Assembly (NCBI RefSeq): GCF_012113595.1
Contig: NZ_CP050831.1
Span: 5,580,001 to 5,644,000, forward strand
Source of the DNA: Bacteroides faecium
GTDB lineage: Bacteria; Bacteroidota; Bacteroidia; Bacteroidales; Bacteroidaceae
Direction of reading: 5' to 3'
DNA length: 64,000 nucleotides
The notes beneath the pieces are model-generated. The model saw only the letters and a list, made by a program, of their open reading frames with translations. It made no database searches and was not told the origin of the DNA. A program made the position numbers and the translations under genes. This document shows, piece after piece, positions 25,749 to 35,104 of the stretch; the first letter of the stretch is position 1; each line of letters opens with the position of its first letter.

Positions 25749-26540
25749 TTATTTCTTCTTCGCTTTCCCTGCCCGGTAATTGATTACAATAAGCAACGCC
25801 AGCACCACAACAAAAATAATAGCGGAAAGCGGGCGAAGCTCCGGTGTCAGACCACCTTTGCGGGCATCGGCATAAATATAAGTAGAGAGCGTCTCCAAGC
25901 CCTGATTACCGATGGTAAATACCGTCACGGCAAAATCATCAATAGACAGTGTCAATGCAAGCATAAAGCCACTAATCATTCCCGGACGAATCTCCGGCAC
26001 TATGACTTTCCACAAGGCTTGCATGGGAGTTGCTCCCAAATCGAGGGCAGCTTCATAGATATTCGGATTCATCTGCTTCAGGCGAGGCAGAACGCTCAAC
26101 ACAACGTAAGGCGTGCAGAAAGTGATATGGGCAAGCACTACGGTGGTATATCCTTGCGTGATTCCCAAAGAAACGAACAAAAGGAAAAGCGAAATACCCG
26201 TGATGATATCTCCGTTCAGAATAGGAATGCTATTCACAAAACTAATCGCTTTGCGCGAACGGGATTTCAGATTAAAGATGCCGATAGCAGCCACACTACC
26301 CAGCAAGGTAGATGCCGTTGCAGCCAGCAAGGCAATAGTAATCGTATTAATCAATGCATTCATCAAAGAATGATGCGTGCCCGTAGTGAAAAGCGAAGTA
26401 TAAAGTTTGGTAGAGAAACCCGTCCAGTTGCCCAGCACTTTCGCTTCGGTGAAAGAATAGATGACGATAATAACGATAGGAGAATAAAGCAACAACAGCA
26501 ATATCCACAAGTAAGCCTGCGCAAATATTTTCTTTACCAT
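25749..26540 (-). CDS. potC: Polyamine ABC transporter permease PotC
   Basis: 263 aa with six predicted membrane helices and the ABC-permease EAA loop EAALDLGATPMQALWKVIVP (about residues 165-184), which contacts the ATPase. It pairs with PotB to form the channel. Its start overlaps the end of potB by 7 bp, so the two are translationally coupled. ATG start confirmed at 26538-26540. Confidence 0.9.
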   Translation of the reverse strand: MVKKIFAQAYLWILLLLLYSPIVIIVIYSFTEAKVLGNWTGFSTKLYTSLFTTGTHHSLMNALINTITIALLAATASTLLGSVAAIGIFNLKSRSRKAISFVNSIPILNGDIITGISLFLLFVSLGITQGYTTVVLAHITFCTPYVVLSVLPRLKQMNPNIYEAALDLGATPMQALWKVIVPEIRPGMISGFMLALTLSIDDFAVTVFTIGNQGLETLSTYIYADARKGGLTPELRPLSAIIFVVVLALLIVINYRAGKAKKK

Positions 26541-27334
26541 AGCCCACCCCCTTCGTTAGAATTGTCCTTATCGTCTGTGCTGAATAAAGAAGTGGCGGCA
26601 ATCAGCAACAGCATGATAAGTGAAAGCGCCGCACCATAATTCCACATACTGTTATTGATATTTTCCTGAATCGTCGTACCGAAGAGTTTGATATTGTTCA
26701 TCGTCAATAGCTCGGCAATGGCGAAAGTCGATATAGTCGGCATGAACACCATCATAATGCCACTCATCACCCCCGGCATGGAAAGCGGAAGGACTGCTTT
26801 CAGAAAGACTTGTACGGGATTGGCTCCCAAGTCCTGCGCAGCTTCGATATAACTATGATCCATCTTCTGCAACGTGTTATAGATAGGATAAATCATAAAG
26901 GGGATAAAGTTGTACACCATACCGAATATCAAAGCTCCTTCGCCCAGCGGCACGCTGAAAAAGTCGAATAGGGCAACCGTAGCCAGGGTACGCACCAGGA
27001 TATTCACCCACATCGGCAGGATAAACAGGACAACCATCGTTTTAGAACGGTTCAGCTTACTGTTACTCAGTATCCAAGCTGCGGGATAACCCAGCAAAAG
27101 ACAAACAAGGGTGGTGATAATAGCAATACCTATCGAATAGACAAAGGTATTGATTGCTTCGGGATGCTCGAAGAACTTCTGAAAATTGGCGAGTGTCAAA
27201 TGACCGTTATCGTCGGTAAACGCATACACGACAATCAAGAACAACGGTATGACCACAAAGATCGCCGAGAAAATAATGTAAGGGAGAGTCCAACTCTTAC
27301 GTGATGACAAAAAGACTAAAAACCTCTTATTCAC
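26534..27334 (-). CDS. potB: Polyamine ABC transporter permease PotB
   Basis: 266 aa, six membrane helices, EAA loop EAAQDLGANPVQVFLKAVLP. The only suitable start is GTG (27332-27334), 11 bp after the potA stop; no in-frame ATG lies close by. It forms the heterodimeric inner-membrane channel with PotC. Confidence 0.9.
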   Translation of the reverse strand: MNKRFLVFLSSRKSWTLPYIIFSAIFVVIPLFLIVVYAFTDDNGHLTLANFQKFFEHPEAINTFVYSIGIAIITTLVCLLLGYPAAWILSNSKLNRSKTMVVLFILPMWVNILVRTLATVALFDFFSVPLGEGALIFGMVYNFIPFMIYPIYNTLQKMDHSYIEAAQDLGANPVQVFLKAVLPLSMPGVMSGIMMVFMPTISTFAIAELLTMNNIKLFGTTIQENINNSMWNYGAALSLIMLLLIAATSLFSTDDKDNSNEGGGLW

Positions 27335-27345
27335 TTCCTTTCCTG

Positions 27346-28737
27346 TTAATCGGTTATTTTAATTACACGAATGGCATCCGGGGGGATGGTAATACCTACG
27401 CGGTCGCCGTCGTCCCATACATCATTCGTATCTACAAATACATTCTCGTCCCAGTCGGAGAACACCGTCAGATGATAATGGTCACCCTTGTAAAGGATGA
27501 ACTTCACCTCTCCCGTCAGCGTTCCGTCTTCTTCATTATCCTGAAGAATCACCTTGTCGAAATCCACTTCCACTTTGATGTTCGTATCGGGTTCCATGCC
27601 CTCTACAGGAGCACACTCAAAGCTGCAACCGAGGAATTCCACATGAGTGGCATCCAGCAACTTTCCTTCAAAAGTATTGCAGATACGCTCTTTCTTCATA
27701 ATATGAATATCGAAAGGCTTCACCAGCAGACCGACTTCCGCCCCTACCTCAAAATGATGGTAATCCTGCACAAGGAATTCATAACCGCCGCAAAGCACGG
27801 TCATTTCATAATGCACGCCTTTGAATATGGAAGTCTGCACCACTCCCGTCAACTGCGCCATATCCGAAACCGGGAAAATATACAGGTCTTCCGGACGGAT
27901 CACCACATCTACCGGAACATTCTCACCGAATCCTTCGTCCACACATTCGAACTCCGTACCGCAGAAACGCACCAGTTTGTCATGAATCATCGTTCCATTC
28001 AAGATGTTACTTTCTCCGATAAAGTCCGCAACAAATGAATTGATAGGCTCATTATAAATATCAATCGGCGTACCGATCTGCTGAATCTTCCCTTCACTCA
28101 TCACGACAATCGTGTCACTCAATGTAAGCGCCTCTTCCTGATCGTGAGTGACGTAGACAAATGTGATTCCCAAAGATTTATGCATCTCCTTGAGTTCCAT
28201 CTGCATATCCTTACGCATTTTCAGGTCGAGCGCTGCCAGCGGTTCATCCAGCAACAACACTTCCGGCTCGTTGACAATGGCACGGGCGATGGCTACACGC
28301 TGTTGCTGACCGCCGGAAAGAGAATCGACATCCCGATATTCATAATCCGTCATGCCTACCATTTTCAGAGCAGCTTTCACTTTCTTCCCAATGGTCTGCT
28401 TCGGTGTCTTTTTCAGTTTCAGACCGAAAGCGATATTGTCGTAAACATTCAAGTGCGGAAACAGGGCATATTTCTGGAATACCGTGTTTACCGGACGCTT
28501 ATGGGGCGGAGTTTGTGTGATTTCCTTCCCCGAAATTCGGATTTCTCCTTCCGAAGCCGTCTGAAAACCGGCAATGAGACGCAATAACGTGGTTTTCCCG
28601 CAACCGGAAGGCCCGAGCATCGTGACAAATTCGCCCTTTTTCACCTTCAGAGTCACATCATCCAATGCTGTTTTCTCGCCAAAATACTTCGAGACATGGC
28701 TCACCTCAATGATGGATTTATCTTCTTGCATATTCAT
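27346..28737 (-). CDS. potA: Polyamine ABC transporter ATPase PotA with extended C-terminus
   Basis: 463 aa; starts at ATG 28737 or 28731. Walker A GPSGCGKTT (about 45-53), signature LSGGQQQR, Walker B VLLLDEPLAALD and the H-loop VTHDQEEA are intact. PotA proteins are usually about 370 aa. Here the C-terminus appears to hold two TOBE-like beta-barrel units (PEDLYIF...LVKPFDIHIMKK, then a second block ending GITIPPDAIRVIKI), each with GxVxxxxxKGxHY. This may be extra regulation or substrate sensing. First gene of the potABCD operon. Confidence 0.9.
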   Translation of the reverse strand: MNMQEDKSIIEVSHVSKYFGEKTALDDVTLKVKKGEFVTMLGPSGCGKTTLLRLIAGFQTASEGEIRISGKEITQTPPHKRPVNTVFQKYALFPHLNVYDNIAFGLKLKKTPKQTIGKKVKAALKMVGMTDYEYRDVDSLSGGQQQRVAIARAIVNEPEVLLLDEPLAALDLKMRKDMQMELKEMHKSLGITFVYVTHDQEEALTLSDTIVVMSEGKIQQIGTPIDIYNEPINSFVADFIGESNILNGTMIHDKLVRFCGTEFECVDEGFGENVPVDVVIRPEDLYIFPVSDMAQLTGVVQTSIFKGVHYEMTVLCGGYEFLVQDYHHFEVGAEVGLLVKPFDIHIMKKERICNTFEGKLLDATHVEFLGCSFECAPVEGMEPDTNIKVEVDFDKVILQDNEEDGTLTGEVKFILYKGDHYHLTVFSDWDENVFVDTNDVWDDGDRVGITIPPDAIRVIKITD

Positions 28738-28753
28738 TCTAAAGTTTGGGCTG

Positions 28754-28761
28754 CAAAGGTA
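28754..28761 (-). promoter_or_regulatory. -7 box of the pot operon
   Basis: TACCTTTG on the minus strand (CAAAGGTA on plus), 16 bp before the potA start. A clear -33 TTTG is not seen. A divergent TATCTTTG box (28836-28843, plus) serves the thioredoxin gene. Confidence 0.6.
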
Positions 28762-28875
28762 CACATTTCTGCGGTTTTCACCTACGTGTTAATCTAATAT
28801 AACAGTGTTTTTCGATGCCCGAGAGAAAAATAATCTATCTTTGCATAAATATTTATTCACTAATCTTACAAAAGC

Positions 28876-29976
28876 ATGAAAAAATTAACTTATTTAGTTA
28901 TCGCAACTGCAGCCTTGGGTATGGTAGCTTGTACCGGCAACAAAGCCGGTTACGTTGTTACGGGTACAGTAGAGGGCGCAGCCGATGGTGACACCGTTTA
29001 TCTTCAGGAAGCTACAGGTCGAAATTTGACTAAACTCGATACTGCCGTTATCAAAAAAGGTACTTTTACCTTTGAAGGTACACAAGATTCTGTTGTCAGC
29101 CGTTATGTCACTTGTGAAGTAAACGGAACACCGTTGATGGTTGATTTCTTCCTCGAAAACGGAAAAATCAATGTCAAGTTAGGCAAAGATGATGATTCTG
29201 TTACCGGTACTGCCAACAACGACGCTTACCAGGAACTCAGAGCTAAAATCAATGACATCAGCAAGAAAATGAATGGCATCTATGAATCAATGGGTGACAC
29301 TACCTTGAGCGATGAACAGAAAGAAGCCAAGCAAAAAGAAGGAGCTGAGTTGCAGGAACAGTACGAAAACGCAATCAAGGAAGCTGTACAGAAAAACATC
29401 ACCAACCCGGTCGGTGTATTCTTGTTCAAACAGACTTTCTACAATAACTCTACTGCCGAAAACGAAGCATTACTGCAACAGGTTCCGGCTAACTTGCAAA
29501 ACGATGAAACAATCGTAAAAATCAAAGAACTGACCGAAAAGCAGAAAAAGACTGCCGTAGGTACCAAGTTCATTGATTTCGAAATGCAGACTCCTGACGG
29601 AAAAGCTGTGAAACTGTCTGATTACGTAGGTAAAGGCAAAGTGGTATTGGTAGACTTCTGGGCTAGCTGGTGCGGTCCTTGCCGTCGCGAAATGCCTAAC
29701 CTGGTAGAAGCTTACGCTAAATACAAAGGCAAAAACTTTGAAATTGTAGGTGTATCTCTCGATCAGGACGGCGCTGCATGGAAAGAATCTATCAAGAAAC
29801 TGAACATGACTTGGCCACAAATGTCCGACCTGAAATTCTGGCAAAGTGAAGGTGCACAACTTTACGCTATAAACAGCATCCCTCACACAGTGTTGATCGA
29901 CGATGACGGTACGATTATCGCTCGCGGCCTGCACGGAGAAGAGCTTCAAGCTAAAATAGCAGAAGCTGTAAAATAA
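28876..29976 (+). CDS. TlpA-like thioredoxin-domain lipoprotein with DUF4369
   Basis: 366 aa. Lipobox VAC (Cys about 19). The N-terminal DUF4369-type beta domain (GYVVTGTVEGAADGDTVYLQ) is followed by a helical, charged linker (about 115-215) and a C-terminal AhpC/TSA-Redoxin domain with the active-site WASWCGPCRREMP and the cis-Pro loop INSIPHTVLID. It is predicted to be a membrane-anchored periplasmic thiol-disulphide reductase. A TATCTTTG promoter lies 32 bp upstream. The Bacteroides genome family of these proteins is large, so the partner cannot be named. Confidence 0.88.
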   Translation: MKKLTYLVIATAALGMVACTGNKAGYVVTGTVEGAADGDTVYLQEATGRNLTKLDTAVIKKGTFTFEGTQDSVVSRYVTCEVNGTPLMVDFFLENGKINVKLGKDDDSVTGTANNDAYQELRAKINDISKKMNGIYESMGDTTLSDEQKEAKQKEGAELQEQYENAIKEAVQKNITNPVGVFLFKQTFYNNSTAENEALLQQVPANLQNDETIVKIKELTEKQKKTAVGTKFIDFEMQTPDGKAVKLSDYVGKGKVVLVDFWASWCGPCRREMPNLVEAYAKYKGKNFEIVGVSLDQDGAAWKESIKKLNMTWPQMSDLKFWQSEGAQLYAINSIPHTVLIDDDGTIIARGLHGEELQAKIAEAVK

Positions 29977-30020
29977 AAGAAGCAAAGGCTGTTTCGTCCT
30001 GGAGACAGTCTCTTGATTAT

Positions 30021-30066
30021 AAAAATTCAGCCCCTGCATTCTTTAAGATTGCAGGGGCTGAATTTT
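30021..30066. terminator. Bidirectional terminator between thioredoxin and glycogen phosphorylase genes
   Basis: aaattcagcccctgca and tgcaggggctgaattt form a 16 bp perfect stem flanked by A- and T-runs. The genes on both sides converge on it. Confidence 0.9.
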
Positions 30067-30119
30067 ATCTATGAAAGCAACAGGGAGATTTACTCTCCCC
30101 TACTTTATTGCTCAATTAA

Positions 30120-32684
30120 TCAGACAAACCAACGTACGTAGCAGAAGTCCTGACGATGCGGAAGGTCCGAGTTCTTCGGGAACATACGGTAAGACACCTT
30201 GAAGCTACCGGCATTCGACAAGCTATGTTTAACCTGGAATGTGTACAAATCGCCTTCTTTCTTGATTACGCTGAACGGCTCTACTGAGTAAACATGTTGT
30301 TTACCATCGGCAGTCGTATATGTCGTTACCAGTTCGAGTCCTACTGCATCATTCAAACCTTTCTCATCGATTACGTAAGTGATAGTATATTCTTTTCCGC
30401 TTTCGATGTCTCCCAGTGCCATTTCTTCCACCTTGTCGCAAGATACGATTTCGATAGAATCCCATTTAGCAACCACTTCTTCTTTCCAAGCTGCTATTTC
30501 TTTTGCTTTCGCATTATTATCAGCAGACAAAGACGCGAAGCGTTTTGCCTGTTTGCAATAGAATTTGCTAAAGTAGTCATCCAACTGACGTTTCATTGTA
30601 TAGTGAGGAGCAATCTGCGCGATAGAATTCTTCACAACCTTGATCCAGCCTTCAGAATATCCCTTCTTGTTGCGGGCATAGTACAACGGCAGGATTTCAG
30701 TTTCAAGAATACTGTAAATAGTAGCAGCATCCAATTGATCCTGGTGTTCCTGATTCTGGTAAGTACGTTTTTCAGTCAACGCCCAACCTGCACCTTCGCG
30801 GTAACCTTCCAGCCACCATCCGTCCAGTACGGAGAAGTTGACAACACCGTTCATCAATGCCTTTTCGCCTGATGTACCGGATGCTTCCAACGGACGGGTC
30901 GGAGTATTCAACCAAATATCAACACCGGAAACCAGGCGACGAGCCAACTGCATATCGTAGTTTTCGAGGAAGATAATCTTGCCCAGGAATTCAGGACGAC
31001 GGGAAATCTCGATAATACGCTTAATCAAGCCCTGTCCTGCTCCATCGTGCGGGTGAGCCTTACCTGTAAACAGGAACTGTACCGGATAGTCAGGATTATT
31101 CACAATCTTGGAAAGACGCTCCAGGTCAGTAAACAGCAGGTGTGCACGTTTGTAAGTAGCAAAACGGCGACCGAAGCCAATCAGCAATGCATTCGGATTG
31201 ATTTTATCCATCAGCGAAACGATGCGTGAAGGATCTCCCTGGTTCTTCAACCAAGTATCGCGGAATGACTTGCGGATATAGTCAACCAACTTATTCTTCA
31301 TCGTCATACGAGTCTTCCAAATCTCTTCATCGGGCACATTATAGATAGCTTCCCAAATCTTAGGATTAGACTGGTCGAACCAGAAGTTTTCGTTGAAATA
31401 TTTAAAGTACAGTTCTTTCCATTCCGTAGCGCTCCAAGTCGGGAAGTGAACACCGTTCGTCACATATCCTACGTGGCTTTCTTCGGGGAAATAACCTTTC
31501 CAGATAGAAGAGAACATTTCCTGGGATACTTTTCCGTGCAGCCAACTTACACCGTTCACTTCCTGAGAAGTGTTGCAAGCAAAGACTGACATACAGAAAC
31601 GTTCGCCCTTGTCACCCGGATTGTTACGTCCGAGATCCATCAAGTCGTCCCAAGTGATACCCATTCTGACAGGATAACCACCCATATATTTACCAAACAA
31701 GCCTTCGTCGAAATAGTCGTGACCTGCGGGAACCGGCGTATGAACCGTATAAAGAGAAGAAGCGCGAACCAACTCGATAGCCTGATCGAAAGTCAATCCG
31801 GTAGCTACGTAATCACAGATACGCTGAACATTAATCAATGCGGCATGTCCTTCATTACAGTGATAAATATCTTTCTTGATACCCAATGCTTTCAGTGTCA
31901 GGATACCACCGATACCCAACAGGATTTCCTGCTTCAAACGGTTTTCCCAGTCGCCACCATAAAGCTGGTGAGTGATAGGACGGTCAAATTCACTGTTCAA
32001 TTCATTGTCCGTATCCAACAGATATAAAGAGATACGTCCTACATTAACACGCCATACGTTAGCATGAACATAATAATCCAGGTAAGGAACATCTACTACC
32101 AACGGCTTGCCGTCCGCATCCATTACACGGTCGATAGGAAGCTGACCGAAGTTTTGCGCTTCGTAGTTAGCGATCTGCTGTCCGTCCATGGACAATGTTT
32201 GGGTAAAGTAACCGTAACGATACAAGAAACCTACGGCACACAAATCAACATTGCTGTCGGAAGCTTCTTTCAAGTAGTCGCCAGCCAACACACCCAGACC
32301 ACCGGAATATATTTTCAGGACGCTGCTCAAACCATATTCCATGCTGAAATAGGCAACAGACGGACGCTGTTCATCCGGCTTTACATCCACATAATCTCTG
32401 AATTTCGTATAAACCTCATTCATTCTTCTCAGAATCACCTTGTCTTTTGCCAGAGCTTCCAGCTTTTCATAGCTCATACGTTCCAACAACAATACAGGGT
32501 TCTGTCCACATTCTTTCCAAAGTTCCGGATCTAGATCTCTAAATAGTTCAGTCGCTTCAAAATTCCATGCCCACCAAATGTTGCGTGCGATTTCAGACAA
32601 CTTCTCCAACTCTACCGGTATACGTGATTTTACAGTAACCTCTTTCCAGTTGGGAGTATTCACATTACTAACTTTGATTTTCAT
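30120..32684 (-). CDS. glgP: Alpha-glucan (glycogen) phosphorylase, GT35
   Basis: 854 aa. The short bacterial/archaeal-type phosphorylase: an N-terminal DUF3417-like segment (ELEKLSEIARNIWWAWN), AYFSMEYGL, HCNEGHAAL, GYVTNGVHFPTW and the pyridoxal-phosphate loop EASGTSGEKALMNG, whose Lys would carry PLP. It releases glucose-1-phosphate from stored alpha-1,4-glucan in the cytoplasm. It lies 36 bp downstream of the glycogen synthase gene on the same strand, so synthesis and breakdown enzymes share a transcript. Confidence 0.93.
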   Translation of the reverse strand: MKIKVSNVNTPNWKEVTVKSRIPVELEKLSEIARNIWWAWNFEATELFRDLDPELWKECGQNPVLLLERMSYEKLEALAKDKVILRRMNEVYTKFRDYVDVKPDEQRPSVAYFSMEYGLSSVLKIYSGGLGVLAGDYLKEASDSNVDLCAVGFLYRYGYFTQTLSMDGQQIANYEAQNFGQLPIDRVMDADGKPLVVDVPYLDYYVHANVWRVNVGRISLYLLDTDNELNSEFDRPITHQLYGGDWENRLKQEILLGIGGILTLKALGIKKDIYHCNEGHAALINVQRICDYVATGLTFDQAIELVRASSLYTVHTPVPAGHDYFDEGLFGKYMGGYPVRMGITWDDLMDLGRNNPGDKGERFCMSVFACNTSQEVNGVSWLHGKVSQEMFSSIWKGYFPEESHVGYVTNGVHFPTWSATEWKELYFKYFNENFWFDQSNPKIWEAIYNVPDEEIWKTRMTMKNKLVDYIRKSFRDTWLKNQGDPSRIVSLMDKINPNALLIGFGRRFATYKRAHLLFTDLERLSKIVNNPDYPVQFLFTGKAHPHDGAGQGLIKRIIEISRRPEFLGKIIFLENYDMQLARRLVSGVDIWLNTPTRPLEASGTSGEKALMNGVVNFSVLDGWWLEGYREGAGWALTEKRTYQNQEHQDQLDAATIYSILETEILPLYYARNKKGYSEGWIKVVKNSIAQIAPHYTMKRQLDDYFSKFYCKQAKRFASLSADNNAKAKEIAAWKEEVVAKWDSIEIVSCDKVEEMALGDIESGKEYTITYVIDEKGLNDAVGLELVTTYTTADGKQHVYSVEPFSVIKKEGDLYTFQVKHSLSNAGSFKVSYRMFPKNSDLPHRQDFCYVRWFV

Positions 32685-32720
32685 AATGTTTTTGTTTACT
32701 TATTGATGAATAATACTTTC

Positions 32721-34382
32721 TTAATTCAGTTGACGCTTCATTGCATTGCGCAAGGCAATGTCATAAGCTTCATAGTAATATTGTATGAAGTGTTTCCACA
32801 AAGCCTGTTCCGCCACTTCAGCGGCATGCTTGCGAATCTCCTTCACTTCCTTTTCCGTCTTATCCGCAAACAGCGTAATCGTATCCTTGATACCATCCGC
32901 CACTTCCGAATAGTTATAGTCCGAACGATGCAGCACTTCCACTCCATCATTAATGCCATGCTGGTTCTTCAAGCTGTTCACCCAAAGTCCGAATCCTGCC
33001 AGATCGGTAGTGATCGTCGGCACATGGAATGCGACGCTTTCCAACGGGGTATATCCCCACGGTTCATAATAGGAAGCATACACACTCAAATCCTGTCCAA
33101 GCAATATATCGTAATACTCTTTGTTCATGATACCGTCGCGACCGTCCAGATAGCAAGGTACGAAAACGACCTTTACCTTATCTTCCGGGCGATTTCCCAT
33201 TCCCATATATTTCAGCATATCCAATACCTGGTCATGCGTCATATTATGCAGCCAATGAGTAATGAACGGCACTTCAAGCGGAGTATCGAACTTTTTCTTG
33301 CTCTTCAAGCGTTCCTGCAAATCCTCACGGGGATCACCTACCCAACCGGGAACATTGATAAATGCCAATACATTCTTATGCAGGTTCTTATCTCTGTTCA
33401 GGCGGTTCAATGATTCCAGGAATACATCGATTCCTTTGTTTTTGAATTCATATCGCCCGCTGGTTCCGACAATTAACGTATCGTCATCCAGATTTGTTCC
33501 CAATAATTTATTTGCTACATTCAACATCAAGGCACGCGCACGTTTACGCTTTCCGGTGAATGTACTTCCTTTCGGCACGAAATCATCCTCGAAACCGTTC
33601 ATAAGGACTACATCCGCCGGTTTGTCCAGCAGTTCCTTACATTCGTTGTTGGTGATTTCGCTAACCGTAGTAAAGCAGTCCACATAATGCGCGGTCTGTT
33701 TTTCAATCGAATGTTTCGATTGCATATTCAGTTCCTGAGCCATCTGGTCGCCATTGTAGGCAAAGAGATAGTCATACAACGGTTTGTTGTTGCCTGCGAT
33801 AGAACGACCGATAGAAGTAGCATGGGTCGTAAAGATAGTAGCCACTTCGGGCACAGCTTCCTGTACATAAAGTGCTCCCATTCCCGTCATCCATTCATGC
33901 GCCTGATATACCACCTTGTCCGTTTCTGTCAGGTTGTAGTGATAGAAACTCTCCACTACTCTGCCCGCAGCATACGAAAACATAGAAGCTTCGTCGTAAT
34001 CGCCATAAGCGTGCAACGAATCTACCTGATAACGATTCCACATTTCTGTGTATATATCGTCTTTTTTCTCAAAAAAAGGTTGGAAATCGACTAGAATGAC
34101 TATGGGTTCACCGGGGATATTCCATCGTCCTATACGGACGGAAAGTTCATCATTTTCAAGTGCATGCTTTTTCCAAGCAGCACATAGATTATCCGACTCG
34201 ATGAATAGAGGGTTCTCTTTTCCTTGCCACACATCAGGACCTATGAAAAAAATTCTGTCACGGAACTTCTCCTGCAATGTATTTGCCCGTGTCGACAAGA
34301 CGGTGTATATCCCTCCCACTTTATTACATACTTCCCAGCTGGACTCGAAGATATAATCGGGGGTTAATAAATCTTTTACCAT
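32721..34382 (-). CDS. Glycogen synthase of eukaryotic type (GT3)
   Basis: 553 aa from the ATG at 34380-34382; the frame is open further upstream, but a -7 box lies inside that stretch. FESSWEVCNKVGGIYTVLSTRA, HEWMTGMGALYV, FTTHATSIGR, and the C-terminal ASYYEPWGYTPLES match the GT3 glycogen synthases of yeast and animals rather than bacterial ADP-glucose GlgA (GT5). GT3 enzymes use UDP-glucose; the donor here is inferred. The allosteric arginine-rich helix of animal enzymes is not obvious. Co-transcribed with the phosphorylase. Confidence 0.88.
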   Translation of the reverse strand: MVKDLLTPDYIFESSWEVCNKVGGIYTVLSTRANTLQEKFRDRIFFIGPDVWQGKENPLFIESDNLCAAWKKHALENDELSVRIGRWNIPGEPIVILVDFQPFFEKKDDIYTEMWNRYQVDSLHAYGDYDEASMFSYAAGRVVESFYHYNLTETDKVVYQAHEWMTGMGALYVQEAVPEVATIFTTHATSIGRSIAGNNKPLYDYLFAYNGDQMAQELNMQSKHSIEKQTAHYVDCFTTVSEITNNECKELLDKPADVVLMNGFEDDFVPKGSTFTGKRKRARALMLNVANKLLGTNLDDDTLIVGTSGRYEFKNKGIDVFLESLNRLNRDKNLHKNVLAFINVPGWVGDPREDLQERLKSKKKFDTPLEVPFITHWLHNMTHDQVLDMLKYMGMGNRPEDKVKVVFVPCYLDGRDGIMNKEYYDILLGQDLSVYASYYEPWGYTPLESVAFHVPTITTDLAGFGLWVNSLKNQHGINDGVEVLHRSDYNYSEVADGIKDTITLFADKTEKEVKEIRKHAAEVAEQALWKHFIQYYYEAYDIALRNAMKRQLN

Positions 34383-34416
34383 ATAATATATTAAAACTCT
34401 TTTTAGTATGCGAGTG

Positions 34417-34424
34417 CAAAAGTA
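34417..34424 (-). promoter_or_regulatory. -7 box of the glycogen operon
   Basis: TACTTTTG on the minus strand (CAAAAGTA on plus), about 34 bp before the glycogen synthase start. No convincing -33. Confidence 0.5.
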
Positions 34425-34511
34425 CACATTATTCTTTGAAAAATAATACTTTATACGAAAAATATGAGTTAAGAAGAGGAAAGAAACGTTTGCTTGCAGT
34501 AAAAAAAGAAT

Positions 34512-34549
34512 ATCCCCTTGCCAATGCAAAGCTGCATTAACAAGGGGAT
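34512..34549 (-). terminator. Terminator of the V-ATPase operon
   Basis: atccccttg (34512-34520) pairs with caaggggat (34541-34549). On the minus strand it is followed by a T-run, 39 bp after the K-subunit stop. Confidence 0.85.
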
Positions 34550-34587
34550 TGAATGTTTTTTTATCGGGAATAATCCCTCAGAAAAAA

Positions 34588-35049
34588 TTATGCGAGAGCG
34601 CTACCAATCAAGAAGGTTGCAGCCAAAGCTACAATAGCATAAAGTTCCGGGAATACAGCCAGAATCAGTGTGTTACTAAATACATTGTGTCCCTGACCGA
34701 TAGCAGCGATACCGTTGGCACAAACCTGTCCCTGACGGATAGCTGAGAACAAGGCAACCAATCCCAAAGCGATACCGGCACCAAGCACTGCCGATGCCTG
34801 GATAGCTGTAATCTCAGGAGTCAGGATACCGAAAATAGTCTGGAACATAAAGTAACCGGCAAAACCGTAAAGTCCCTGTGTACCCGGAAGGGCTGTCAAT
34901 ACCAGGAAGTTACCGAATGCACCATCATTCTTCTTCAATGCTCCGATAGCAGCGTTACCTGCAATAGTTACTCCGTAAGCACTACCAATGCCTGACAAAC
35001 CAACCATAACCGCGATGCCAATGTAGGCAATAAACAAATTCATTTCCAT
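34588..35049 (-). CDS. ntpK: V-type ATPase subunit K (proteolipid, Na+-site residues)
   Basis: 153 aa with four helices, a double-hairpin rotor subunit. Helix 2 holds PGTQGLYGF (Thr57, Gln58, Tyr61), the next hairpin IRQGQ (Gln106), and helix 4 FPELYAIV (Glu135). These correspond in order and spacing to the Na+ ligands of Enterococcus hirae NtpK (Thr64, Gln65, Tyr68, Gln110, Glu139). It is therefore likely to move Na+, although this is inference from motif. Start may be 35049 or 35043. Confidence 0.92.
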   Translation of the reverse strand: MEMNLFIAYIGIAVMVGLSGIGSAYGVTIAGNAAIGALKKNDGAFGNFLVLTALPGTQGLYGFAGYFMFQTIFGILTPEITAIQASAVLGAGIALGLVALFSAIRQGQVCANGIAAIGQGHNVFSNTLILAVFPELYAIVALAATFLIGSALA

Positions 35050-35104
35050 AATCTTATTCTATTTTTTATTGTTTAATTCTTACTTTAATTTTAATCTTCA
35101 AATT

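Noticed and set aside
26019..26639. 206-codon plus-strand frame opposite potC and potB
   Set aside because: Antisense shadow of two membrane permease genes, without start context or domain.
32064..32534. 156-codon plus-strand frame opposite glgP
   Set aside because: Antisense shadow of a strongly conserved phosphorylase.
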